Below are positions 52,164-64,000 of a DNA stretch of 64,000 bases, one piece after another. The number at the start of each line of letters is the position of its first letter. The stretch's first letter is position 1. The DNA is taken from positions 7,191,001 to 7,255,000 of the forward strand of contig NZ_CP051006.1 in assembly GCF_014673495.1 (NCBI RefSeq), read 5' to 3'. Position numbers and translations under genes: made by a program. The notes below the pieces were generated by a model. That model saw nothing but the letters and a program-made list of their open reading frames with translations. It was not told the DNA's origin and ran no database searches. This stretch comes from Streptomyces griseofuscus. GTDB lineage: Bacteria; Actinomycetota; Actinomycetes; Streptomycetales; Streptomycetaceae.

Positions 52164-53393
52164 GTGACCGAGACAGTCGTGGACACGCCGACCGGGCTCC
52201 CCGAGCACCCCATGCCCCGCGCCACCGGATGCCCCTTCGATCCGCCCCCCGCCCTCCAGACCCTCCAGAGCGAACGGCCCGTCTCCCGGGTGCGCATCTG
52301 GGACGGCAGCAGCCCCTGGATGATCACCCGCCACGAGGACGTACGGGCCCTGCTCGGCGACCCCCGCATCAGCGCCGACCCCCGGCGGCCCGGCTACCCG
52401 CACCGCAGCGCCGCGACCCAGGAGCGCGACCGGACCCGCAGCACCTTCCTCACCATGGACGACCCCGAACACGCCCGGCTGCGCCGCATGGTGACGGCCC
52501 CCTTCACGATCAGGAAGGTCGAGGCCCTGCGGCCGTCCGTGCAGCGGATCGTGGACGACCTGATCGAGGAGATGCTCGCCGGGCCCAACCCCACCGACCT
52601 GGTGGAGGCGTTCGCACTGCCGCTGCCCAGCCTGGTGATCTGCGCGCTGCTCGGCGTGCCGTACGAGCGGCACGACTTCTTCCAGCGCCACAGCCGCGTC
52701 CTGGTGCGCCGCACCTCCACCCGCGAGGAACTGCTCGCCGCGTCCGAGGCGCTCACCGGCTACCTGGACGACCTCCTGGCCGCCAAGCTCGCGCACCCCG
52801 AGGACGATGTGCTCTCCCAGCTCGCCGTCCAGCGCGTCGCCACCGGCGAGCTGACCCGGCGCCAGGCCGCCGAGATGGGCGTCCTGCTGCTCGTGGCGGG
52901 CCATGAGACCACCGCCAACATGATCGCGCTCGGCACCGTGGCCCTGCTGCGCAACCCGGACCAACTCGCCCTGCTGCGGGACTGCGAGGACCCCAAGACG
53001 GTCGCCTCGGCCGTCGAGGAGCTGCTGCGCTATCTGAACATCGTCCACTCCGGGCGGCGGCGTGTCGCGCTGGAGGACATCGAGATCGACGGTGAGCTGA
53101 TCCGCGCGGGCGACGGCGTCATCTTCGCCAACGACATCGCCAACCGGGACCCCGGCGTCTTCCCCGACCCCGACCGGCTCGACCTCACCCGCGACGCCCG
53201 CCGCCATGTCGCCTTCGGCTACGGCATCCACCAGTGCCTCGGCCAGCCGCTCGCCCGCGTCGAACTCCAGGTGGCCTACAGCACGCTCTACTCCCGCATC
53301 CCCACGCTCGCGCTGGCCACGGACTTCGATCAACTGGAGTTCAAGCATGATGGCTTCGTCTATGGCGTTTATGAACTACCCGTCTCCTGGTAG
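52164..53393 (+). CDS. Cytochrome P450
   Basis: 409 aa, GTG at 52164 with GAGGAGG five bases upstream, chosen over the frame start at 52131. Class I bacterial P450, CYP105/CYP107-like in appearance. Motifs are the I-helix oxygen-binding VAGHETTANM (about 243-252), the ExxR in EELLRYL (about 285-291) and the heme ligand FGYGIHQCLGQPLAR (Cys at about 357). It is followed at once by its own ferredoxin and FAD reductase genes, so the whole electron chain is encoded. The substrate is unknown; a secondary-metabolite or steroid hydroxylation is likely for such cassettes. Confidence 0.92.
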   Translation: MTETVVDTPTGLPEHPMPRATGCPFDPPPALQTLQSERPVSRVRIWDGSSPWMITRHEDVRALLGDPRISADPRRPGYPHRSAATQERDRTRSTFLTMDDPEHARLRRMVTAPFTIRKVEALRPSVQRIVDDLIEEMLAGPNPTDLVEAFALPLPSLVICALLGVPYERHDFFQRHSRVLVRRTSTREELLAASEALTGYLDDLLAAKLAHPEDDVLSQLAVQRVATGELTRRQAAEMGVLLLVAGHETTANMIALGTVALLRNPDQLALLRDCEDPKTVASAVEELLRYLNIVHSGRRRVALEDIEIDGELIRAGDGVIFANDIANRDPGVFPDPDRLDLTRDARRHVAFGYGIHQCLGQPLARVELQVAYSTLYSRIPTLALATDFDQLEFKHDGFVYGVYELPVSW

Positions 53394-53456
53394 CACTTCA
53401 CAGCACGCACCACACGGCACACCCGCACCATCACGAACCATGAAACGAGGAAACCC

Positions 53457-53651
53457 ATGCGCGTGGAAGTCGACCAGCCCAAATGCGTCGCCTCCGGACA
53501 GTGCGTCCTGGTGGCACCCCAGGTCTTCGACCAGGACGACGAGGGCATAGTGCAGCTGCTGGACGCCACCCCCGGCCCTGAACTCGACGAGGACGTACGG
53601 GAGTCGGCCGCAATCTGCCCCGCCGCCGCGATCCGGCTGGTGGAGGCGTGA
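53457..53651 (+). CDS. [3Fe-4S] ferredoxin
   Basis: 64 aa. Three cysteines (C10, C16, C54) in KCVASGQCVLVAP and ICPAAAI match the 3Fe-4S ferredoxins that feed P450s, in which the fourth ligand position is not cysteine. The acidic surface patch (DDEGIVQLL) is typical. It sits 63 bases after the P450 gene and overlaps the reductase gene by four bases (GTGA). It acts as the electron shuttle from reductase to P450. Confidence 0.92.
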   Translation: MRVEVDQPKCVASGQCVLVAPQVFDQDDEGIVQLLDATPGPELDEDVRESAAICPAAAIRLVEA

Positions 53652-54871
53652 CGAGCGTCCCGCCGCGCCGCATCGTCGTGGTGGGGGCCTCGGCGGCCGG
53701 TCTGACGGCCGCCGAGACCCTGCGCCGCGCCGGCTACGACGGCTCGCTCACCCTCGTCGGGGGCGAACCGCATCCGCCCTACGACCGGCCGCCGCTGTCC
53801 AAGCAGGTCCTCACCGGCGCCTGGGAGCCCGAGCGGGTGCATCTGCGCCGCCCGGCCGATCTGGACGCCCTCGCCCTGGACCTGCGGCTCGGCGTGCCCG
53901 CCGCCGCCCTCGCCCCGGCGACCCGCACCGTGACCCTCGCCGACGGCACGAGCCTGACGTACGACGGTCTGATCATCGCCACCGGGGTAAGGCCGCGCCG
54001 GCTGCCCGAGTGCGACACACCCGGCGTCCATGTCCTGCGGGAACTCGGGGACGCCCTCGCCCTGCGCGAGCGGCTGACGGCCGGGGGCCGGCTGGTCGTG
54101 GTGGGCGCCGGGTTCCTCGGTGCCGAGGTCGCCGCCGCCGCGCGTACCCTCGGCGCGACCGTCACCCTGGTGGAACCCGCCCCCGTCCCCCTCGCGCACG
54201 CCGTCGGACAGCAGGTCGGAGCGCATCTGGCCCAGGTCCACCGCGATCATGGCGTGGACCTGCGGACCGGGACCAAGGTCGCCGGGATCACCACCGGGGC
54301 GGGCCGGGCCACGGGCGTGCTGCTCAGCGACGGCAGCACGATCCCGGCCGACGACGTCCTGATCGCCGTCGGCTCCGAGCCCAACACCGAGTGGCTGGAG
54401 GACAGCGGGCTGCGGCTGGCCGACGGCGTGGTCTGCGACCGGTACAGTGCCGCCGCGCCCGGCATCTACGCCGCGGGCGACGTGGCCCGCTGGCACAACC
54501 CGCTCTTCGGCACCGACATGCGCGTGGAGCACCGTACGAACGCGGCCGAACAGGGCATGGCCGCCGCCCGTAACCTCCTCGCCCCCGAGCAGGCCAAACC
54601 GTTCGCGCCGGTGCCGTCCTTCTGGTCCGACCAGTACGACCTCAGGATCCAGGCGTTCGGACACCTGCGCGATCACGACGAGGCCCGGGTGGTCGACGGC
54701 GACCCGGCGGACGGCGGCTTCCTCGTCGCCTACCGCAGGGGTACGGCGCTCACCGGAGCGCTCGCCGTGGGCATGCCGCCCCGCGTGCTACGTCCCTGGC
54801 GCGCCGCGCTCGCGGCCGGAACCGACTGGACCCGCGCCCTGGACGGCCCGCCGGAAGCGGACCAGACTTGA
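53648..54871 (+). CDS. FAD-dependent ferredoxin reductase
   Basis: 407 aa. Two Rossmann motifs are visible: RIVVVGASAAGLTAAETLRRAGYDGSLTLVG (FAD, about 8-36, given by its key part) and GGRLVVVGAGFLGAEVAAAARTLGATVTLVE (NADH, about 147-176). ATGVRPRRLPE and IYAAGDVARWHN (about 276-287) are the family's FAD-stacking motifs, and a C-terminal domain holds the SVWSDQYD-like WSDQYDLRIQAFG. It reduces the adjacent ferredoxin with NADH. Its stop codon lies inside the HAIR-like site that governs dnaK. Confidence 0.92.
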   Translation: MTSVPPRRIVVVGASAAGLTAAETLRRAGYDGSLTLVGGEPHPPYDRPPLSKQVLTGAWEPERVHLRRPADLDALALDLRLGVPAAALAPATRTVTLADGTSLTYDGLIIATGVRPRRLPECDTPGVHVLRELGDALALRERLTAGGRLVVVGAGFLGAEVAAAARTLGATVTLVEPAPVPLAHAVGQQVGAHLAQVHRDHGVDLRTGTKVAGITTGAGRATGVLLSDGSTIPADDVLIAVGSEPNTEWLEDSGLRLADGVVCDRYSAAAPGIYAAGDVARWHNPLFGTDMRVEHRTNAAEQGMAAARNLLAPEQAKPFAPVPSFWSDQYDLRIQAFGHLRDHDEARVVDGDPADGGFLVAYRRGTALTGALAVGMPPRVLRPWRAALAAGTDWTRALDGPPEADQT

Positions 54872-54896
54872 CATGAGGTAGCTCAAGTTTTATTCA
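54867..54896 (+). promoter_or_regulatory. HAIR-like HspR site and promoter before dnaK
   Basis: CTTGACA (54867-54873), seven spacer bases, then GCTCAAG (54881-54887) form the spacing and arms of the HAIR element (consensus CTTGAGT-N7-ACTCAAG). The site overlaps a promoter: -35 TTGACA at 54868-54873, 17 bases, -10-like TATTCA at 54891-54896. HspR bound here would block RNA polymerase. HspR is encoded elsewhere. Confidence 0.7.
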
Positions 54897-54961
54897 GGCC
54901 CTATAGGTGAGGAGGACCGGGGAACACGGGTGGGGGAGCAGCCGGCAAGGGAGGAATCACC

Positions 54962-56863
54962 ATGGCGCGTTCGGTCGGAATCGACCTCGGGACGACGAAC
55001 TCGGTGGTCTCGGTCCTGGAGGGCGGCGAACCCACCGTCATCACCAACACGGAGGGCGCGCGGACCACTCCCTCGGTCGTGGCGTTCGCCAAGAACGGCG
55101 AGGTGCTGGTCGGCGAGGTCGCCAAACGGCAGGCCGTGACCAACGTGGAGCGCACCGCGCGCTCGGTCAAGCGGTACATGGGCGATCACTCCTGGCGCTT
55201 CCCCGACCAGGGCGACATCGACGGCAAGCACTACACCGCCCAGGAGATCTCCGCGCGGGTGCTCCAGAAGCTGAAGCGGGACGCCGAGTCGTACCTCGGC
55301 GAGGACGTCACGGACGCCGTGATCACCGTCCCGGCCTACTTCGACGACGCCCAGCGGCAGGCGACGAAGGAGGCCGGGGAGATCGCCGGCCTGAACGTCA
55401 TGCGGATCATCAACGAGCCGACCGCCGCCGCGCTCGCGTACGGCCTGGACAAGGAGAACGACCAGACGGTCCTCGTCTTCGACCTCGGCGGCGGCACCTT
55501 CGACGTGTCCCTGCTGGAGATGGGCGACGGCGTCATCGAGGTCAAGGCCACCAACGGCGACACCCACCTGGGCGGCGACGACTGGGACCAGCGCGTCGTG
55601 GACCACCTGGTGCAGCAGTTCAAGAACCACTACGGCGTCGACCTGGGCAAGGACAAGATGGCCGTGCAGCGGCTGCGGGAGGCGTCCGAGAAGGCGAAGA
55701 TCGAGCTGTCCAGCTCCTCGGAGACCACGATCAACCTGCCCTACATCACCGCCTCCGCCGAGGGTCCGCTGCACCTGGACGAGAAGCTGACGCGCGCCCA
55801 GTTCGAACAGCTGACGGCCGACCTGCTGGACCGCTGCAAGGCGCCGTTCCACAACGCGATCAAGGACGCCGGGATCAAGGTGTCCGACATCGACCATGTG
55901 GTGATGGTGGGCGGCTCGACCCGGATGCCCGCCGTCACCGGTCTGGTGAAGGAGCTGACCGGCAAGGAGCCGCACAAGGGCGTCAACCCGGACGAGGTCG
56001 TCGCCATCGGCGCCTCGCTCCAGGCCGGTGTCCTCAAGGGCGAGGTCAAGGACGTCCTGCTGCTCGACGTCACCCCGCTGTCCCTCGGCATCGAGACCAA
56101 GGGCGGCATCATGACCAAGCTGATCGAGCGCAACACCACGATCCCCACCCGCCGTTCGGAGATCTTCACCACCGCCGAGGACAACCAGCCCTCGGTGTCC
56201 ATCCAGGTCTTCCAGGGCGAGCGCGAGATCGCCGCCTACAACAAGAAGCTCGGCATGTTCGAGCTGACCGGCCTGCCGCCCGCACCGCGCGGAGTCCCGC
56301 AGATCGAGGTCGCCTTCGACATCGACGCCAACGGGATCATGCATGTGTCCGCGAAGGACCTCGGCACCGGCAGGGAACAGAAGATGACCGTCACCGGCGG
56401 CTCCGCGCTGCCGAAGAACGACATCGACCGCATGGTCCGCGAGGCCGAGCAGCACGCCGAGGACGACCGGCAGCGCCGCGAGGCCGCCGAGACCCGCAAC
56501 CAGGCCGAACAGCTCGTCTACCAGACCGAGAAGCTCATCAGCGACAACCCCGAGCGGATCTCCGCCGAGGCGCGGCACGAGACCGAGGCCGCGCTCGCCG
56601 AGCTGAAGGCGAAGCTCAAGGACGAGAACACGGACACCGCCACCCTCCGCCAGGCCACCGACGAAGTGGCCCAGTCCGCCCAGAAGATCGGCACGGCACT
56701 GTACGAGCAGTCACGCGCCCAGGGCGAACAGGGCGCGGGCACGGCCGCGGGCGCCGCTGGCGGCTCGGCGTCCGGTGACTCGGCCTCCGGTGGGTCCGCC
56801 CCGGAGGACGACGAGGTGGTGGACGCCGAGATCGTCGACGACGACCGGCCCCAGGCGGGCTGA
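54962..56863 (+). CDS. dnaK: Hsp70 chaperone DnaK
   Basis: 633 aa. ATG at 54962 behind GGAGG. The ATPase domain (about 1-380) shows IDLGTTNSVV (about 6-15), VFDLGGGTFDVSLL (about 169-182) and VMVGGSTRMPAV (about 311-322). The substrate domain (about 390-530) and the helical lid follow, and the tail ends in a Gly/Ala-rich acidic segment (EDDEVVDAEIVDDD), as in actinobacterial DnaK. It stands alone: no grpE, dnaJ or hspR gene follows, so it is either a second dnaK or has been moved from the operon. It is preceded by a HAIR-like site. It works with co-chaperones made elsewhere. Confidence 0.95.
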   Translation: MARSVGIDLGTTNSVVSVLEGGEPTVITNTEGARTTPSVVAFAKNGEVLVGEVAKRQAVTNVERTARSVKRYMGDHSWRFPDQGDIDGKHYTAQEISARVLQKLKRDAESYLGEDVTDAVITVPAYFDDAQRQATKEAGEIAGLNVMRIINEPTAAALAYGLDKENDQTVLVFDLGGGTFDVSLLEMGDGVIEVKATNGDTHLGGDDWDQRVVDHLVQQFKNHYGVDLGKDKMAVQRLREASEKAKIELSSSSETTINLPYITASAEGPLHLDEKLTRAQFEQLTADLLDRCKAPFHNAIKDAGIKVSDIDHVVMVGGSTRMPAVTGLVKELTGKEPHKGVNPDEVVAIGASLQAGVLKGEVKDVLLLDVTPLSLGIETKGGIMTKLIERNTTIPTRRSEIFTTAEDNQPSVSIQVFQGEREIAAYNKKLGMFELTGLPPAPRGVPQIEVAFDIDANGIMHVSAKDLGTGREQKMTVTGGSALPKNDIDRMVREAEQHAEDDRQRREAAETRNQAEQLVYQTEKLISDNPERISAEARHETEAALAELKAKLKDENTDTATLRQATDEVAQSAQKIGTALYEQSRAQGEQGAGTAAGAAGGSASGDSASGGSAPEDDEVVDAEIVDDDRPQAG

Positions 56864-57078
56864 CGAGGGACGAGGCCGCCCCTTGGACGCGGACTCCGCG
56901 CGGCTGCGGTGCCTGGTCCACCATGTCGCCCCGCACACCCGCCAGTTGACTTGGGGAGGCGGTGTGCGGGATCGGGCACTATCCTCAACCCCGGCCCCTG
57001 ACCGGGGCATTGGCGACCAATGCCCGCCCGATTCCCTTCGCGCGCGGTTGCCACGGCCCCGCGACGGAGAGACCACAC

Positions 57079-58320
57079 ATGTTCGCCCCGTACCGCAGAC
57101 TGTTCTCCGCCAAGGGGAGCGTCGGCTTCACCACCACCGGCTTCCTGGCCCGGCTCGCCCTGTCCATGTCCGGCGTCGGCACCGTGGTGATGGTCGCCGC
57201 CATGCGCCACTCCTACGCGCTGGCCGGCGCCGTGGGCGGCTCGTCCCTCGCCGCCACCCTGATCACGATCCCGCTCCTCGGCCGCCTCGTCGACCGCTAC
57301 GGCCAGTCCCGTACGGCCATCCCCGCGGCCATCTGGTCGGCCGCCATGTCGGCCGCCCTGGTCATCTGCCTCGCCACCGACGCACCGACCTGGACCCTGT
57401 TCGTCACCAACGTGCTGTCCGCCACCGCGCCGAACGTCGGCGGCATGACCCGCGCCCGCTGGGCCGAGCTCTACGGCAATGACGACGAACGCATGCATGT
57501 GGCCAACTCGTTCGAACAGGTCCTGGACGAGATGTGCTTCGTCCTCGGCCCCATCATCGTGGTGGGCCTGGCCACCGGCATCGCCCCCGAGGCGGGCCGG
57601 ATCGCACCGCTGATCCTGACCCTGGGCGGCACCGTCCTCTTCTCCCTCCAGCGCGGCACCGAACCCCCGGTCCAGCCCGCCGACCCCTCGGTCCCCCGCT
57701 CCCCGCTCACCAACCGGGGCCTCCAGGTGATGATGCTCGTCTTCCTCTTCACCGGCTCCCTGTTCGGCTCCCTCGAAGTCGTCACGATCGCCTTCACCGA
57801 CTCCCTGCACCACAAGTCCTCGGCCGGTCTGGTCCTGGCCCTCCAGGCGGTCGGCTCCGCCCTCGCGGGCCTGCTCTTCGGCATGCTCACCCTGCGCGGC
57901 TCCAGCACCACCCGCTTCCTGATGGGCGTCGGCGGCATGGCCGTACTGATGCTCCCGCTGACCCTCGCCAGCGGCCTGTGGTCCCTCGTCCCGCTGATGT
58001 TCATCGCGGGCATGGCCACCTCACCGACCATGATCACCGGCATGGGCCTGGTCCAGGAACTGATCCCGCGCTCCCAGATCAACGAGGGCATGACCCTGGC
58101 CGTGACCAGCCTCCTCGGCGGCTCCTCCCTCGGCAGCATGCTCGCGGGCTGGTCCGTGGAACACTTCGACGCCGAGAACAGCTACCTGGTCCCGGTCAGC
58201 GCCGCCGCCCTGGCCCTGCTGACCGCGGCCGCCGGCCTCGGCCGCCTCCGCAGAAGCGTCTCCGCCACCCAGACCCCGGCCCTCACCAAGGACACGGCGG
58301 AACTCGAGCAGCAGGTGTGA
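57079..58320 (+). CDS. MFS transporter
   Basis: 413 aa, ATG at 57079; the longer frame from 56962 carries no membrane sequence in its extra 39 residues. About twelve helices are visible, with the MFS loop motif LGRLVDRYGQSR (about 68-79, the G-x-L-x-D-x-x-G-R-R type). A 20-residue Pro-rich loop (EPPVQPADPSVPRSPLTNRG) separates the two halves, a usual six-plus-six layout. It is the sole member of its unit and converges on the NRPS gene. Export of a small molecule is likely, possibly that NRPS product (inference). Confidence 0.88.
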   Translation: MFAPYRRLFSAKGSVGFTTTGFLARLALSMSGVGTVVMVAAMRHSYALAGAVGGSSLAATLITIPLLGRLVDRYGQSRTAIPAAIWSAAMSAALVICLATDAPTWTLFVTNVLSATAPNVGGMTRARWAELYGNDDERMHVANSFEQVLDEMCFVLGPIIVVGLATGIAPEAGRIAPLILTLGGTVLFSLQRGTEPPVQPADPSVPRSPLTNRGLQVMMLVFLFTGSLFGSLEVVTIAFTDSLHHKSSAGLVLALQAVGSALAGLLFGMLTLRGSSTTRFLMGVGGMAVLMLPLTLASGLWSLVPLMFIAGMATSPTMITGMGLVQELIPRSQINEGMTLAVTSLLGGSSLGSMLAGWSVEHFDAENSYLVPVSAAALALLTAAAGLGRLRRSVSATQTPALTKDTAELEQQV

Positions 58321-58326
58321 CGGGGG

Positions 58327-58356
58327 GCGGCGGACCGATGCGTCCCGGCCCGCCGC
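58327..58356. terminator. Hairpin between convergent MFS and NRPS genes
   Basis: GCGGCGG (58327-58333) pairs with CCGCCGC (58350-58356) around 16 bases. It lies in the 65-base gap of two convergent genes and could stop both. No T tract. Confidence 0.45.
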
Positions 58357-58385
58357 TCCATTGCTCCGCCGCTTCTCTCAGCGGT

Positions 58386-63053
<4,668 letters not shown>

Positions 63054-63072
63054 ATGCTTGAGCGAAGCGCCG

Positions 63073-63354
63073 TTACGGCGCGGAGTGAACCGGTTCGCTG
63101 ATCAGGTTCTCGGCGTAGTCGACCAGGGCGTTGATCGTGGGGTACTTCCAGGCGGCCATTTCATCGATCTTTACCTGGAGTTGGTCTTCTATCTCGGCGA
63201 TGATGCTCATGCTGTACACCGAGTCCAGGCCGTACTGGGCCAGTTCGGTGTCCGGATCGATATTGTCCGCCGGTAGTTCGAGGTAGTAAGCGACCCGTTC
63301 GATGAGCCACGCCCGGATCTCGTCCGGCGAGCTGTCACGGTGCACCGTTGTCAC
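63073..63354 (-). CDS. Acyl carrier protein
   Basis: 93 aa from GTG 63354; TTG at 63360 is an alternative. The phosphopantetheine motif is GLDSVYSMSIIAEIE (about 48-62, Ser in LDS). It is a free ACP of the polyketide/fatty-acid type, distinct from the peptidyl carrier domain in the NRPS. It lies between the FAAL and NRPS genes, 19 bases before the NRPS start, and probably takes the acyl-AMP from the ligase and offers it to the NRPS condensation domain. Confidence 0.88.
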   Translation of the reverse strand: MTTVHRDSSPDEIRAWLIERVAYYLELPADNIDPDTELAQYGLDSVYSMSIIAEIEDQLQVKIDEMAAWKYPTINALVDYAENLISEPVHSAP

Positions 63355-63396
63355 AACCAAATCCGTTCTCTCGGCCGACCGGTCTTGGTAGTCCGG

Positions 63397-64000
63397 TCAG
63401 TCGTTCTTCAGATGGGCCCGCAGGGCGTCGGTCAGTTCCTCGTGCAGGGAATTGAGTTCCGATGTCACGAAGAGCTGCTTCATCAGCGAGCGCTGGATCT
63501 TTCCGCTGGTGGTCTTGCGTACGCGACCCGGTCCGACGAACACCACGCTGGGCAGCGGAATACTGAATTCACGCACCAGGGTCCGCTGGATGCCCTGGGC
63601 CAGCGCGTGGTAGTCGTCCTCGGTCAGACCGCGGGGCTTGATCTCCTGGACCACCACGACCGAGCCCTCGGGGGTGTCCAGGGCGAGTACCGCGCCGGCG
63701 CCGGTGGCGAGTCGCGGGTCGACCGAGCGCACGGTCTGTTCGAGGTCGTGCGGGTAGAGGTTGCGCCCGCGGATGATCAGTACTTCCTTGAGGCGGCCGG
63801 TGATGTACAGCTCGCCGTCGTGGATCACGCCGAGGTCCCCGGTGCGGAAGAAGCCGGTCTCGCCGTCGAGGCTCTGGTCGAACACCTCGGCGTTCAGATC
63901 GGGGCGGCCCCAGTACCCCTGGGCGACGCTCTCGCCGCGCACCCAGACCTCGCCGACCCGGGCGTCCGGCAGCGAGGCACCAGTCCCGGCGTCCACGATC
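63397..64000 (-). CDS. Fatty acyl-AMP ligase (FAAL-like), 5' end beyond the window
   Basis: Partial: only the last 201 codons, continuing past base 64000. The final A-domain segments are clear: GYWGRPDLNAEVFDQ, GFFRTGDLGVIHDGELYITGRLKEVLIIRGRNLYPHDLE, and GRVRKTTSGKIQRS with the catalytic-type lysine. RGRN-x-YPHDLE and the short DLGVIHDG form point to FAAL rather than acyl-CoA ligase. The deciding insertion in the N-terminal part lies outside the window. FAALs pass acyl chains to carrier proteins rather than CoA. The adjoining ACP and NRPS support a lipopeptide or acyl-amino acid pathway. Confidence 0.85.
   Translation of the reverse strand, partial: IVDAGTGASLPDARVGEVWVRGESVAQGYWGRPDLNAEVFDQSLDGETGFFRTGDLGVIHDGELYITGRLKEVLIIRGRNLYPHDLEQTVRSVDPRLATGAGAVLALDTPEGSVVVVQEIKPRGLTEDDYHALAQGIQRTLVREFSIPLPSVVFVGPGRVRKTTSGKIQRSLMKQLFVTSELNSLHEELTDALRAHLKND

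Overview
The window is a GC-rich actinobacterial chromosome segment, almost certainly Streptomyces. The signs are strong third-position G/C bias, many GTG starts, 1-4 bp gene overlaps, an HspR-type (HAIR) site before dnaK, and a Streptomyces-type contractile injection system (CIS). I see no tRNA, rRNA, CRISPR array, insertion sequence or integrase. All assignments come from reading the sequence; no database search was run.

1-14.8 kb is metabolic and regulatory. It holds a NUDIX hydrolase coupled to an ATP-dependent DNA ligase, an XRE-cupin regulator with a promoter that predicts a leaderless mRNA, a quinone oxidoreductase coupled to a two-subunit acyl-CoA dehydrogenase, a secreted NAGPA-type protein, a DUF779 protein, an NCS1 permease divergent from a TetR regulator and followed by a YtcJ-type amidohydrolase, a DedA membrane protein, an HD-domain protein with PhnZ/MIOX-type ligands, and a GAF-PP2C phosphatase.

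14.8-37.1 kb is a contractile injection system. One long minus-strand operon (28471 to 14805) encodes sheath, tube, a CPxC assembly protein, a DUF6760 peptide, a giant Pro/Ala-rich repeat protein, a second tube protein, LysM hub, VgrG-like spike, PAAR tip, gp25, baseplate J, a gpI-like wedge and a zinc-ribbon/transmembrane/discoidin membrane protein. A second minus-strand operon (34659 to 28680) encodes a secreted propeller protein, a Pvc16-type cap protein and the AAA+ ATPase, and ends at an intrinsic terminator. A LuxR-type regulator and a divergent membrane protein close the locus. No tail fibre or recognisable effector is present, which fits an intracellular CIS.

37.1-46.6 kb is a biosynthetic operon on the minus strand. 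A carrier-domain/six-TM/triple hexapeptide protein resembles the polymerising half of poly-lysine synthetase but lacks an adenylation domain. It is followed by a separate NRPS (condensation remnant, A, T, TE), a SyrP-like dioxygenase, SbnB and SbnA. SbnA and SbnB make 2,3-diaminopropionate, so the operon looks like a split, membrane-bound diaminopropionate peptide or polycation assembler. This is the most novel candidate in the window. A 23-bp tandem repeat array lies just beyond its 3' end.

46.8-58.3 kb is mixed: small lipoproteins, a GT-B-like protein, a predicted catalytically dead alpha/beta hydrolase preceded by a 17-codon ORF with a perfect Shine-Dalgarno sequence, a TetR-P450-ferredoxin-reductase cassette with an operator, a stand-alone dnaK under a HAIR-like site, and an MFS transporter. 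58.4-64 kb starts a second NRPS locus (FAAL, ACP, then C-A(Ser)-T-E) that runs off the right edge.
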